From assembly GCA_023436025.1 (NCBI GenBank), contig JAEZKX010000313.1:1-19364 (forward strand): a stretch of DNA of 19,364 nucleotides. The letters run 5' to 3'. This document shows, one piece after another, positions 8,446 through 15,107 of this stretch; position 1 is the first letter of the stretch; every line of letters begins with the position of its first letter. Source of the stretch: Pseudomonadota bacterium (lineage in GTDB: Bacteria > Pseudomonadota > Gammaproteobacteria > Burkholderiales > Burkholderiaceae_C). Under the pieces are notes generated by a model. That model was not told the DNA's origin and searched no databases. It saw nothing but the letters and a program-made list of their open reading frames with translations. The translations under genes were made by a program, and so were the position numbers.

Positions 8446-9690
8446 TCAGTTGCTGGCGCGCTGCGCGGGCGCGGAAGCCGCACCGGAGGCGGGCCGCGCG
8501 GCCGGCACGGCGGCGGTGCCGGCAGGACCGGCGGGGGCCCGGGTGCCGGGGGCGGTCCATGGCACGGGCTTGACCGGCTTGCCGGGCTGGAGCTTCTGGA
8601 AGCCGTCGACGATCACCTGCTCGCCGGCCTTGAGCCCGCCCAGGATCACCCACTTGCCGTCCTGCGAACTGCCCACCGTGACCGGACGCTGCTCCACCAG
8701 GCCGGCGGACGTCACCACCATCACGGAGTCGCCCTGCGGCGACAGCGTGACCGCCTGCTGCGGCAGCAGCAGGGCGTTGCTCGCCACCGCTTCCTCGATC
8801 CGCACGCGCACGTACATGCCGGGCAGCAGCAGGCCGCTGGCGTTGGGCACCTCGGCGCGCAGCGTCACCTGGCCGGTGGTCGGGTCCACGGTCTGGTCGG
8901 CGAACAGCAGGCGGCCGGCCTGCGGATAGACGCTGCCGTCTTCCAGCAGCACGCGCACCTCGGCGCCGTCGACGCCGGCGCGCTTGAGGCGGCCTTCCTG
9001 CATGGCGCGGCGCAGGTTCAGCACCTGGGTCGCGCTCTGGGTGAAATTGACGTACAGCGGGTTGATCTGCTGGATCGTGGTCAGCGGCGTGGCCTCGCCC
9101 TGCCCCACCAGCGCGCCTTCGGTCACCAGCGAGCGGCCGATGCGCCCGGAAATGGGCGCCGTCACCGAGGCATAGCCCTGGTTGATCTCGGAAGTGCGCA
9201 CCTGGGCGCGGGCGGCCGCGACCTCGGCCTCGGCCTGCTTCTGCGCGGCCACGGCATTGACGTATTCCTGCTGGCTGATCGCGTTGGCCGCGACCAGCGG
9301 CCGGTAGCGTTCGGCCAGGTTGGTGGCCTGCTGCAGGGTGGCCTGCGCGCGCGCCAGCGCCGCCTGCGCCTGCGCGGTGGCGGCGGCATAGGGCGCCGCG
9401 TCGATGCGGTAGAGCAGCTGGCCGGCGCGCACGTCGCTGCCCTCGCGGAACACGCGCTGCAGCACGATGCCAGCCGCCCGCGCGCGCACCTCGGCCACGC
9501 GGGAAGGCTCCAGACGGCCCGGCAGCTCGGTCAGGAGGCCGACTTCTCCGGGGCTGACGGTCACCACGCCGACTTCCGGCGGCGGCATGGCGGGGGCGGC
9601 CTGTGGCGCGTCGGAGCCGCCCTTGCCGCAGCCTGCCAGGGCAGCCAGGACGATGGAGAAAGCGAGGACGCGCGGCAAACGAGCAGCCAT
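8446..9690 (-). CDS. RND efflux periplasmic adaptor lipoprotein (AcrA/MexA-like)
   Basis: A 414-residue membrane fusion protein. The signal peptide ends in the lipobox LAGC (Cys21). It is followed by the beta-barrel strand TELPGRLEPSRVAEVRARAAGIVLQRVFREGSDVRAGQLLYRID (54-97), the lipoyl half-motifs, an Ala/Gln-rich coiled-coil hairpin (about 100-165), SVTAPISGRIGRSLVTEGALV (175-195) as the second lipoyl half, and the beta-barrel and membrane-proximal domains. The last 35 residues are Ala/Pro-rich and low in complexity, longer than usual. It links the pump to the outer-membrane channel. The longer open frame from 9900 would overlap the divergent repressor and lacks a signal peptide, so ATG 9690 was chosen. 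It is the first gene of the efflux operon, controlled from the palindromic region at 9724-9747. Confidence 0.95.
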   Translation of the reverse strand: MAARLPRVLAFSIVLAALAGCGKGGSDAPQAAPAMPPPEVGVVTVSPGEVGLLTELPGRLEPSRVAEVRARAAGIVLQRVFREGSDVRAGQLLYRIDAAPYAAATAQAQAALARAQATLQQATNLAERYRPLVAANAISQQEYVNAVAAQKQAEAEVAAARAQVRTSEINQGYASVTAPISGRIGRSLVTEGALVGQGEATPLTTIQQINPLYVNFTQSATQVLNLRRAMQEGRLKRAGVDGAEVRVLLEDGSVYPQAGRLLFADQTVDPTTGQVTLRAEVPNASGLLLPGMYVRVRIEEAVASNALLLPQQAVTLSPQGDSVMVVTSAGLVEQRPVTVGSSQDGKWVILGGLKAGEQVIVDGFQKLQPGKPVKPVPWTAPGTRAPAGPAGTAAVPAARPASGAASAPAQRASN

Positions 9691-9721
9691 GGATGTTCCG
9701 GTGGAATGCGGGGAAACCGCG

Positions 9722-9749
9722 AGTATACATACAAGACTGCATGTATATT
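9722..9749. promoter_or_regulatory. divergent -10 elements of efflux operon and repressor
   Basis: On the minus strand TATACT (9727 to 9722) is a 5/6 match to the -10 consensus, 31 bases before the adaptor ATG. On the plus strand TATATT (9744-9749) is a 5/6 match, 8 bases before the repressor ATG, which would make the repressor mRNA nearly leaderless. No good -35 is seen for either. Both hexamers overlap the palindrome, so one bound repressor could block both. Confidence 0.5.
9724..9747. promoter_or_regulatory. 24-bp palindromic operator for the AcrR-type repressor
   Basis: Left arm TATACATACA (9724-9733) and right arm TGCATGTATA (9738-9747) match as an inverted repeat at 9 of 10 positions around a 4-base centre. 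Length and the ACATACA/TGTAT core resemble what I recall of the E. coli AcrR operator, also 24 bp. It lies in the 67-bp divergent gap between the adaptor and TetR genes, and is AT-rich against a strongly GC-rich background. Confidence 0.75.
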
Positions 9750-9757
9750 CGACATCC

Positions 9758-10396
9758 ATGGCCCGTCGCTCCAAGGAAGATGCCCTCGCCACCCGCAACG
9801 CCCTGCTGGACGCGGCCGAGCGCGTGTTCCTGGCGCAGGGGGTGGCCGGCACCTCGCTGAACGACATCGCCCAGGCCGCCGGCACGACACGTGGCGCCAT
9901 CTACTGGCACTTCAAGGACAAGGCGGACCTCTTCAATGCCATGATGGACCGGGTGGTCATGCCGCTGCAGGCGGCCGCGGCCGAGTTCGAACCCGACGCT
10001 GGCTGCGTCGACCCGCTGCCGGCCTTGCGCCGCTCGCTGCAGCGCGCCTTCCACCAGACCGCGACCGATCCACGCACGCGCCGCGTGTTCGAGGTGGTCA
10101 CGCACAAGGTGGAGTACGTCGACAGCCTGTGCGCCGTGCGCGAGCGCCACGCCCAGCTGCGCGCCGCCTCGGTGCAGGGCTTTTGCAGCGCGCTGCTGCG
10201 TGCCGCGGCCGTGCGCGGCCGCGACCTGCGCGTTCCGGCCGCCGAGGCCGCACAGGGCCTGCACGCGCTGGTGGACGGCCTCATCCAGAACTGGCTGCTC
10301 GACCCGGCCGCCTTCGACATCGAGAGCGCGGGCAGTCACGCCGTCGACGCCTACCTGCGGGGGCTGGGCCTGGAGCCGGCGGACGCCCCGGGGTAG
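9758..10396 (+). CDS. TetR/AcrR family repressor of the efflux operon
   Basis: A 212-residue regulator with an N-terminal HTH very like AcrR, TtgR and MexR-type TetR proteins: MARRSKEDALATRNALLDAAERVF (1-24), TSLNDIAQAAGTTRGAIYWHFKDKADLFNAM (32-62). The C-terminal part, with LRRSLQRAFHQTATDPRTRRVFEVV, matches the MAATS-type AcrR ligand-binding domain. It is transcribed divergently from the efflux operon with a palindrome in between, so it probably represses the pump and itself until a drug binds. The start was chosen by match to the family start; the longer frame from 9467 would run into the adaptor gene. No Shine-Dalgarno is visible before the ATG. Confidence 0.93.
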   Translation: MARRSKEDALATRNALLDAAERVFLAQGVAGTSLNDIAQAAGTTRGAIYWHFKDKADLFNAMMDRVVMPLQAAAAEFEPDAGCVDPLPALRRSLQRAFHQTATDPRTRRVFEVVTHKVEYVDSLCAVRERHAQLRAASVQGFCSALLRAAAVRGRDLRVPAAEAAQGLHALVDGLIQNWLLDPAAFDIESAGSHAVDAYLRGLGLEPADAPG

Positions 10397-10591
10397 ATCG
10401 CCTGCAGGTTCTTCGCGTCATCGAAGGCCTGGCATGGGCGGGGCCAGGGCCCGCATTCACCTTGGCGACGGCTCGTCTGCCGCGGCTTCGGCCATCTGCA
10501 AGCCGGTCCGGCCAACGGCGCCAGCCACGCACATGCCGTGCACATTGCATGCGACTTGCCTATCCTGCCGCGGGCTCGCTACCCTATCGCC
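10397..10591 (+). other. intergenic stretch before the cupin gene
   Basis: Non-coding as far as I can tell. It holds a GC-rich imperfect hairpin near 10439-10457 without a T-run and, at its end, a possible promoter for the cupin operon. No small ORF with a credible ribosome-binding site is seen. Confidence 0.5.
10556..10585 (+). promoter_or_regulatory. possible promoter of the cupin operon (leaderless)
   Basis: TTGCCT (10556-10561) and TACCCT (10580-10585) are 18 bases apart. TACCCT ends 6 bases before the cupin ATG, so transcription would begin at or next to the start codon, and no Shine-Dalgarno is visible. Both hexamers are weak matches. Confidence 0.4.
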
Positions 10592-11116
10592 ATGAGCGAC
10601 CCGCACCACCACACGCACGGCCCCGGCCATCCGCACGACCACGAGAGCGCGCCCGGCACCGCATGGAAGCACGACGGCGTGCGCGTGATCCCGGGCGACC
10701 GGCTCGATGGCAACACGGCGCAGACGCCCGGCATGGACCGCAAGGCGGCCATCAACTTCGCCCGCGTGGGGGCGCAGAAGCTGTGGGCCGGCACGGTGAC
10801 CATCCATGCCAACGCCAAGACTGGCGCCCACCACCACGGCCATCTCGAGAGCGTGATCTACATCGTCCGGGGCCGGGCGCGCATGCGCTGGGGCGAGAAC
10901 CTCGAGTTCACCGCCGAGGCGGGGCCGGGCGACTTCATCTACGTGCCGCCCTACGTGCCGCACCAGGAGATCAACGCCAGTCCCACCGAGGTGCTGGAAT
11001 GCGTGCTGTGCCGCAGCGACGGCGAGGCGGTGGCGGTCAACCTCGACATCGAGCCGGCGGAGAAGCCGGAAGAAGTCCTCTGGGTGGATCCCACGCATCC
11101 GCACGGCGGGGTGTGA
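10592..11116 (+). CDS. cupin-domain protein with His-rich N-terminus
   Basis: A 174-residue single-domain cupin. Motif 1 is GAHHHGHLESVIYIVRG (78-94), giving H80, H82 and E86 as likely metal ligands; motif 2 is GDFIYVPPYVPHQEIN (113-128), giving H124. The N-terminus has six His in residues 5-17, a metal-chelating tail unusual for the fold. LECVLCRSDGEAVAVNLD near the end is typical of the uncharacterised bacterial RmlC-like cupins. It likely binds a divalent metal in the cytoplasm, but the reaction is unknown. ATG 10592 was chosen over GTG 10538 because the His-rich segment follows it directly and a -10-like hexamer sits 6 bases before it. It is 34 bases upstream of the SpoIIAA-like gene, probably co-transcribed. 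Confidence 0.85.
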   Translation: MSDPHHHTHGPGHPHDHESAPGTAWKHDGVRVIPGDRLDGNTAQTPGMDRKAAINFARVGAQKLWAGTVTIHANAKTGAHHHGHLESVIYIVRGRARMRWGENLEFTAEAGPGDFIYVPPYVPHQEINASPTEVLECVLCRSDGEAVAVNLDIEPAEKPEEVLWVDPTHPHGGV

Positions 11117-11150
11117 GGCGCCCGGCCACCACCATCGCGCAAGCGCATCC

Positions 11151-11510
11151 ATGGCCTACACCCTTCGCTACAAGCACGGTCCCGCCATGGCGGTGGCCGA
11201 GGTCAGCTGCCTGGCCTTCATCGAGACCGCCGAGCCGGTCCTGCTGGAGATCGAGGCGCACACGCAACGGCACCGTGACCGCCGCCTGCTCGTCAACCTG
11301 CGGGACGTGGTCGGCACCATGGGACCGCAGGAGCATGCCCTGATCGGCAAGCTGGCCGTGCGCCACCTCGCGCACCTCGAGCGCGTTGCGTCGCTGGTGG
11401 CCGAGGACAAGATCACCCGCGTGAGCGAAGGCGTGGCCCGCGCCCAGGGCATGCAGCTGCGCGTGTTCACGCAGCTGACCGAAGCGGTCGCCTGGCTGCT
11501 CGACGAATGA
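11151..11510 (+). CDS. SpoIIAA-like (STAS-fold) protein
   Basis: A 119-residue protein of the SpoIIAA-like family often found in proteobacteria. Family marks are DRRLLVNLRDVVG (43-55), then LAHLERVASLVAEDKITRVSEGVARAQGMQLRVFTQLTEAVAWL at the C-terminal end. The fold resembles anti-sigma-factor antagonists, but the phosphorylatable Ser context of true SpoIIAA proteins is not evident, so partner-switching is only a possibility. It is small and cytoplasmic, with no signal or membrane segment. Its stop overlaps the next ATG as ATGA, implying coupled translation with the HAD phosphatase. Confidence 0.8.
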   Translation: MAYTLRYKHGPAMAVAEVSCLAFIETAEPVLLEIEAHTQRHRDRRLLVNLRDVVGTMGPQEHALIGKLAVRHLAHLERVASLVAEDKITRVSEGVARAQGMQLRVFTQLTEAVAWLLDE

Positions 11511-12127
11511 GTGCGCAGCCGCGGGTCCAGGCCCTGCTCTTCGACCTGGGCGGCGTGGTCGTCGACATCGACTTCGGCCGCGTGCTGGACGCCTGGCAGC
11601 CGCATTCCGCCCTGCCACGCGCGCAGCTGCGCCAGCGCTTCAGCTTCGACCCGCCCTACCAGCGCCACGAGACCGGCGCGCTGGAGGCGGCGGGCTACTT
11701 CGACCACCTGCGCCAGCAGCTGGCGCTCTCCTGCGACGACGCCACCATGGCGGCCGGCTGGAATGCCGTGTTCACGGGCGCCATCGACGAAACGCTGGCG
11801 CTGATCGACGGCGTGCGCGAGCGCGTGCCCTGCTACGCCATCAGCAACACCAACGCCGTGCACCTGGCCGAGCTGGAGCGCGCCTTCCCGGCAGTGCTGG
11901 CGCGCTTCCGGCAGGTGTTCGTCTCGCATGCCATCGGCCACCGCAAGCCGCAGCCCGAGGCATTCGCGCACGTGCTGCGCGCCATCGGCGTACCGGCTGC
12001 CGGCGTGATGTTCTTCGACGACCTGGCCGACAACGTGGACGGCGCCCGCGCCTGCGGCATGCAGGGCGTGGTGGTGACCGGGCCGGCCGATGTGCGGCGG
12101 GCCCTGCAAGCCGCCGGGCTGGTGTAG
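11507..12127 (+). CDS. HAD-IA hydrolase, YihX-like sugar phosphatase
   Basis: A 206-residue HAD protein closely similar by eye to E. coli YihX (alpha-D-glucose-1-phosphate phosphatase). Motif I is FDLGGVVVDIDFGRVLDAW with nucleophile D13; the second acid is replaced by Gly, as in YihX itself. Motif II is SNTN (113-116), motif III Lys is K147 in GHRKPQPEAF, and motif IV is FFDDLADN with D171 and D172. A helical cap (about 25-95) is present. It should dephosphorylate a sugar phosphate in the cytoplasm with Mg2+; glucose-1-phosphate is the best guess from the family. It is the last gene of the cupin/SpoIIAA-like operon and converges with otsA 44 bases away. Confidence 0.88.
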   Translation: MSAQPRVQALLFDLGGVVVDIDFGRVLDAWQPHSALPRAQLRQRFSFDPPYQRHETGALEAAGYFDHLRQQLALSCDDATMAAGWNAVFTGAIDETLALIDGVRERVPCYAISNTNAVHLAELERAFPAVLARFRQVFVSHAIGHRKPQPEAFAHVLRAIGVPAAGVMFFDDLADNVDGARACGMQGVVVTGPADVRRALQAAGLV

Positions 12128-12171
12128 GCCGCAGTCGCTGTGCGCGCAAGGCGCCCGCGGCAGCGCAGCCC

Positions 12172-14409
12172 TCAACCCTCCTGGTGCGCCTGGACCCGCG
12201 CCGACACCCGCTGCCGCAGCCGCAGCCGTGCGGCGTCCGACAGCATGCGGCCGGCCCAGCGGTAGACGTTGAACTCGCGCACCGTCGCGCGCATGCTGGC
12301 CATGCGCTCGCGCTGCTCGCCGGGCGGCATGGTGAGGCCCTGGTACAGCGCGTCGGCGGTCTCCTCCACGTGGTAGGGATTGACGATCAGAGCCTCCGGC
12401 AACTCGCGCGCGGCGCCGGCGAAGCGGCTGAGCACCAGCACGCCGCGTTCGTCGTCGCGCGCCGCCACGAATTCCTTGCACACCAGGTTCATGCCGTCGT
12501 GCAGGCTGGTCACCAGGCAGACGTCGGCCGCGCGGTACAGCCGCGTGACCGACGCATGGTCATGGTGCTGGGCCAGCAGGCGCACCACCGGCGCGCCGTC
12601 GCGGCCGAAGCGGGCGTTGATGCGCTCGGTGGTCGCGTTGATGCGTTCCTTGAACAGGCGGTACTCCTCCAGCGCGCCGCGCGAGGGCGCGGCCACCTGC
12701 ACGAAGGTGAAGCGGTCCACCCAGTCGGGATGCTTCTCCAGCAGGCGCTCCACCGCGTGCAGCCGCTCCAGGATGCCCTTGGTGTAGTCGAAGCGGTCGA
12801 CGCCCACGGCGATGCGGTGGTGCTCCGGGATCCCCAGCTGCTCGCCCACGTCGCGCCGGCATTCCTGTGGCGACGGCCAGGCGGCCTCCTCCTGCGGCGT
12901 CGGCCATTCGATCGAGATCGGATAGCTTTCCACCAGGGTCTGTTCGCCGTGCCAGGTGATGGTGGAGTGCTCGTGCTCGATGCGCGCCTCCAGGTAGCGG
13001 TCCACCGTCTCGATGAAGTTCTTGCAATGGAAACGCGTGTGGAAGCCCAGGATGGTGCTGCCCAGCATGCCTTCCAGGATCTCGGTGCGCCAGGGGCAGA
13101 TGCCGAAGGATTCCGGGTTGGGCCAGGGGATGTGCCAGAAGGTCAGGATGGTGGCGCGCGGCAGCCGCTTGCGCACCATGGCCGGCAGCAGCGCGAAGTG
13201 GTAGTCCTGCACCAGCACCACCGGGTCGTCGCCGCGCGCCTCGGCCACCACGGCGTCGGCGAACAGCTGGTTGACCTCGCGGTAGTGCTGCCAGTCGCTT
13301 TCCCGGAACACCGGCCGCACGTGGGCCACATGGCACAGCGGCCACAGCCCCTCGTTGGCGAAGCCGTAGTAGTAGCCCCGCTCCTGTTCCTCGGTGAGCC
13401 AGAGGCGGCGCAGGCGGTAGTCGTCCTGGCCCGGCGGCAGCGACACGCGGTCGTGCGCGTCGACCGCCTCGCGGTCGGCGCTGCCGGCGCCATGCGCGAT
13501 CCAGGTGCCCGAGCACGCGCGCATCACCGGCTCGACCGCCGTGACCAGGCCGCTGGCGGGGCGGCGCACCACCAGCCGGCCCTCGGCGTCGTGCTCGTGG
13601 ATGTAGGGCTCGCGGTTGGACACCACGATCACCTGGTCGCCGCGCAGCTGGGTGCGCAGCAGCGACTGCAGGCGTTCGGGGTTCCAGCCGGTTTCGGGGC
13701 CCACCATGCGGCGGTACTCGTCCTCCAGCTCGCGCAGGCGATCGCGCAGTTCGGCGGCCAGCGGCGCCAGTTCGGGCGCCGCCGGCATCAGCGGGCGCAC
13801 CAGACCCTCGCCGCGCAGCAGGGCACGCGCGCCCGACACCCAGCCGCGCCAACTGAGCTGGGCCACCACCACGGTCACCAGCGCGATCGCGCCACCCAGG
13901 CCGGCGATGAGGATGATCAGGTAGCGGCGCGTGTCCTGGCTGCGCCGCTCGATGAAGCTGAGGTCGTGCAGCAGCACCAGCTGGCCCACCGGCCCGGCTT
14001 CGGCGGTGAGCGGATGCAGGCTGAGGTGGACCGGCCCGCCTTCCAGCCGCATCTGGGGATCCTTGGTCGCGGCAAGGCCCGCGGCCTTCTCGCAGCTCAG
14101 GTCACGCGGGAACCGGGCCGTGCGGCGCATCACCTGCCCGGTGGTGGAACACCAGGCCATGGCCACCATGCGTTCGTCCTGCACCGTGCGGTCGAACAGC
14201 GTCTGCAGGCGGCGTCCGCGCGACTCCTTCTGGTCGTCGGCCACGGACTCGGACAGCGCGTTGGCCACCAGCGTGCCCCGCATGTCGAGGTCGCGGGCGA
14301 ACCAGCGCAGCGTGAGCCTGTCCATCAGCGGCACGGCGAGGTAGGCCGTCCCCACCAGCAGCGCCACCAGCGGCAGCAGGAAGCGCAGCTGCAGTCGAAA
14401 GGTCTTCAT
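12172..14409 (-). CDS. otsA: trehalose-6-phosphate synthase with N-terminal membrane/periplasmic module
   Basis: A 745-residue protein, about 270 longer than E. coli OtsA. Residues about 255-735 form a GT20 domain making trehalose-6-phosphate from UDP-glucose and glucose-6-phosphate. Key sites: SNRE (R266), SGLVTAVEPV (G287), W303, YYGFANEGLWPLCH (347-360), QDYHF (D402, H404), FWHIPWP, VDRFDYTKG (R539, K544) and DGMNLVCKEF (638-647). The N-terminus has a TM helix (about 9-28), an extracytoplasmic segment of about 130 residues, a second TM helix (about 163-184), and a helical HAMP-like linker (about 187-235). This is the topology of a sensor kinase input, here on a metabolic enzyme. No otsB is in the window. 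Its start lacks a Shine-Dalgarno but has TAAAGT 6 bases upstream. It is convergent with the HAD gene and divergent from the sRNA/marR region. Confidence 0.93.
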   Translation of the reverse strand: MKTFRLQLRFLLPLVALLVGTAYLAVPLMDRLTLRWFARDLDMRGTLVANALSESVADDQKESRGRRLQTLFDRTVQDERMVAMAWCSTTGQVMRRTARFPRDLSCEKAAGLAATKDPQMRLEGGPVHLSLHPLTAEAGPVGQLVLLHDLSFIERRSQDTRRYLIILIAGLGGAIALVTVVVAQLSWRGWVSGARALLRGEGLVRPLMPAAPELAPLAAELRDRLRELEDEYRRMVGPETGWNPERLQSLLRTQLRGDQVIVVSNREPYIHEHDAEGRLVVRRPASGLVTAVEPVMRACSGTWIAHGAGSADREAVDAHDRVSLPPGQDDYRLRRLWLTEEQERGYYYGFANEGLWPLCHVAHVRPVFRESDWQHYREVNQLFADAVVAEARGDDPVVLVQDYHFALLPAMVRKRLPRATILTFWHIPWPNPESFGICPWRTEILEGMLGSTILGFHTRFHCKNFIETVDRYLEARIEHEHSTITWHGEQTLVESYPISIEWPTPQEEAAWPSPQECRRDVGEQLGIPEHHRIAVGVDRFDYTKGILERLHAVERLLEKHPDWVDRFTFVQVAAPSRGALEEYRLFKERINATTERINARFGRDGAPVVRLLAQHHDHASVTRLYRAADVCLVTSLHDGMNLVCKEFVAARDDERGVLVLSRFAGAARELPEALIVNPYHVEETADALYQGLTMPPGEQRERMASMRATVREFNVYRWAGRMLSDAARLRLRQRVSARVQAHQEG

Positions 14410-14415
14410 GTCCCG

Positions 14416-14421
14416 ACTTTA
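14416..14421 (-). promoter_or_regulatory. possible -10 of otsA (leaderless)
   Basis: TAAAGT on the minus strand is a 4/6 match to the -10 consensus and ends 6 bases before the otsA ATG. No convincing -35 is seen at 16-18 bases. The ATGCATT palindrome (14437-14456) lies just upstream, so a bound factor could affect otsA as well. Confidence 0.35.
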
Positions 14422-14433
14422 CCCGTCGGGCAC

Positions 14434-14461
14434 TTGATGCATTTGGTCCAATGCATAGAAT
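14434..14461 (+). promoter_or_regulatory. sigma70-like promoter of the candidate small RNA
   Basis: TTGATG (14434-14439, 4/6) and TAGAAT (14456-14461, 5/6) are separated by 16 bases. Transcription would begin near 14467, exactly at the base of the first hairpin of the candidate RNA. Confidence 0.6.
14437..14456. promoter_or_regulatory. 20-bp palindrome in the promoter spacer, putative operator
   Basis: ATGCATT (14437-14443) and AATGCAT (14450-14456) are perfect inverted 7-bp arms around TGGTCC. The site fills the space between the -35 and -10 hexamers. A second register (TTGG-T-CCAA) makes it nearly continuous. A MarR gene begins about 110 bases downstream, so self-regulation by that MarR is a natural guess; the site could also serve another regulator or otsA. 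Confidence 0.6.
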
Positions 14462-14466
14462 GGGAC

Positions 14467-14537
14467 CGGCGGTGCCTGCACCGCCGAGCGACAATTCAGG
14501 AAACTTGGGGCCCCGCTTCGGCCGGGGCCGTTTTTTT
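14467..14537 (+). ncRNA. candidate small RNA (~71 nt) or attenuated marR leader
   Basis: The predicted transcript starts with a perfect 8-bp hairpin (CGGCGGTG, loop CCTG, CACCGCCG; 14467-14486). A 22-base single-stranded linker containing CAGGAAAC follows, and it ends in a strong intrinsic terminator (14509-14537). A promoter lies at the right distance upstream. No ORF of credible size fits inside. It is either an independent small RNA or the prematurely terminated leader of marR, whose ATG is 28 bases past the T-run. No family could be assigned by eye. Confidence 0.6.
14509..14537 (+). terminator. intrinsic (Rho-independent) terminator
   Basis: GGCCCCG (14509-14515) pairs with CGGGGCC (14523-14529) around a loop that includes C-TTCG-G, so a UUCG tetraloop with one bulged C is also possible. 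A run of seven T (14531-14537) follows. The strand is clear: the complementary strand has no T-run after the stem. Confidence 0.88.
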
Positions 14538-14550
14538 GGGGCCCTGCCCC

Positions 14551-14556
14551 TATGAT
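14551..14556 (+). promoter_or_regulatory. possible -10 of marR (leaderless)
   Basis: TATGAT is a 5/6 match to the -10 consensus, 8 bases before the marR ATG. No good -35 is seen at the right distance. If real, marR has its own promoter beyond the terminator and its mRNA has almost no leader. Confidence 0.4.
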
Positions 14557-14564
14557 GGCGCCCC

Positions 14565-15095
14565 ATGCCCGCGCGCGCACCCACGCCCCGAAAGAAACCC
14601 ACCAGCCCCGCCGACGCGCCCGACGCGCTCGACGAACCCGCCGCCCGGGTGCTGCGCCGCTTCCGCCTGGTGTTCAACACGGTGAAGAGCCATTTCCGCG
14701 CCGTGGAGAAGAAGGCCGGCGTGGCCGGGGCCCAGGTGTGGGCGCTGAGCGTGGTGGCCGCGCACCCGGACATCGGCGTGGGCGCACTGGCGCGGGCCAT
14801 GGACATCCACCAGTCGACCGCCAGCAACCTGCTCAAGCCCATGCTGGAAGGCGGCCTGCTGCTGGCCGGTCGCTCGGGCAGCGACCGGCGCGCGGTGCAA
14901 CTGCGCATCACGCCCCAGGGCATGCGGGTGCTGCGGCGCGCGCCGGGGCCGTTCAGCGGTGTGCTGCCCGATGCCCTGGCGCGGCTGGACGCCGCCACGC
15001 TGGCCCGCCTGGACCGCGACCTGGGCAAGCTGGTCGAGGCGCTGGAAACCACCGACACCCGCGCGGGAAAGGTGCCGCTGGGACATCCCGACTAA
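14565..15095 (+). CDS. MarR family transcriptional regulator
   Basis: A 176-residue protein. After a Pro/Ala/Lys-rich N-terminal tail (1-25), a dimerisation helix RVLRRFRLVFNTVKSHFRAVEKKAG (28-52) leads to the winged helix: WALSVVAAHPDIGVGALARAMDIHQSTASNLLKPMLEGGLL (59-99) as the HTH and SGSDRRAVQLRITPQGMRVL (104-123) as the wing, with the family's DRR motif. It should bind palindromic DNA as a dimer, releasing it on ligand binding or oxidation. The start ATG lacks a Shine-Dalgarno; ATGs at 14552 and 14555 are in another frame. It lies directly after the candidate sRNA terminator and converges with the UspA gene. The palindrome at 14437-14456 is a candidate target. The ligand is unknown. Confidence 0.88.
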   Translation: MPARAPTPRKKPTSPADAPDALDEPAARVLRRFRLVFNTVKSHFRAVEKKAGVAGAQVWALSVVAAHPDIGVGALARAMDIHQSTASNLLKPMLEGGLLLAGRSGSDRRAVQLRITPQGMRVLRRAPGPFSGVLPDALARLDAATLARLDRDLGKLVEALETTDTRAGKVPLGHPD

Positions 15096-15107
15096 GGCGG
15101 CAGCGCA

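Noticed and set aside
5319..8573. A 1084-codon open frame on the plus strand antisense to the RND pump
   Set aside because: Its composition (His, Gly, Arg, Ala, Gln rich without hydrophobic pattern) is what the complement of a GC-rich gene gives, and the minus strand encodes a clear full-length pump.
9691..9900. Longer adaptor-protein start at 9900
   Set aside because: It would cover the operator and the repressor gene and lose the lipoprotein signal at the N-terminus.
10538..10591. Upstream GTG start for the cupin gene
   Set aside because: No ribosome-binding site or family match in the extra 18 residues, and a -10-like hexamer overlaps this stretch.
11507..12127. HAD protein as the missing trehalose-6-phosphate phosphatase (OtsB)
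   Set aside because: The sequence is YihX-like (HAD-IA with an N-terminal helical cap), while OtsB is of another HAD class; it is also convergent with otsA rather than co-transcribed.
12184..14685. An 833-codon open frame antisense to otsA
   Set aside because: It is a GC-rich shadow of otsA with low-complexity His/Gln/Ala/Arg content, and it would run across the sRNA terminator and into marR.
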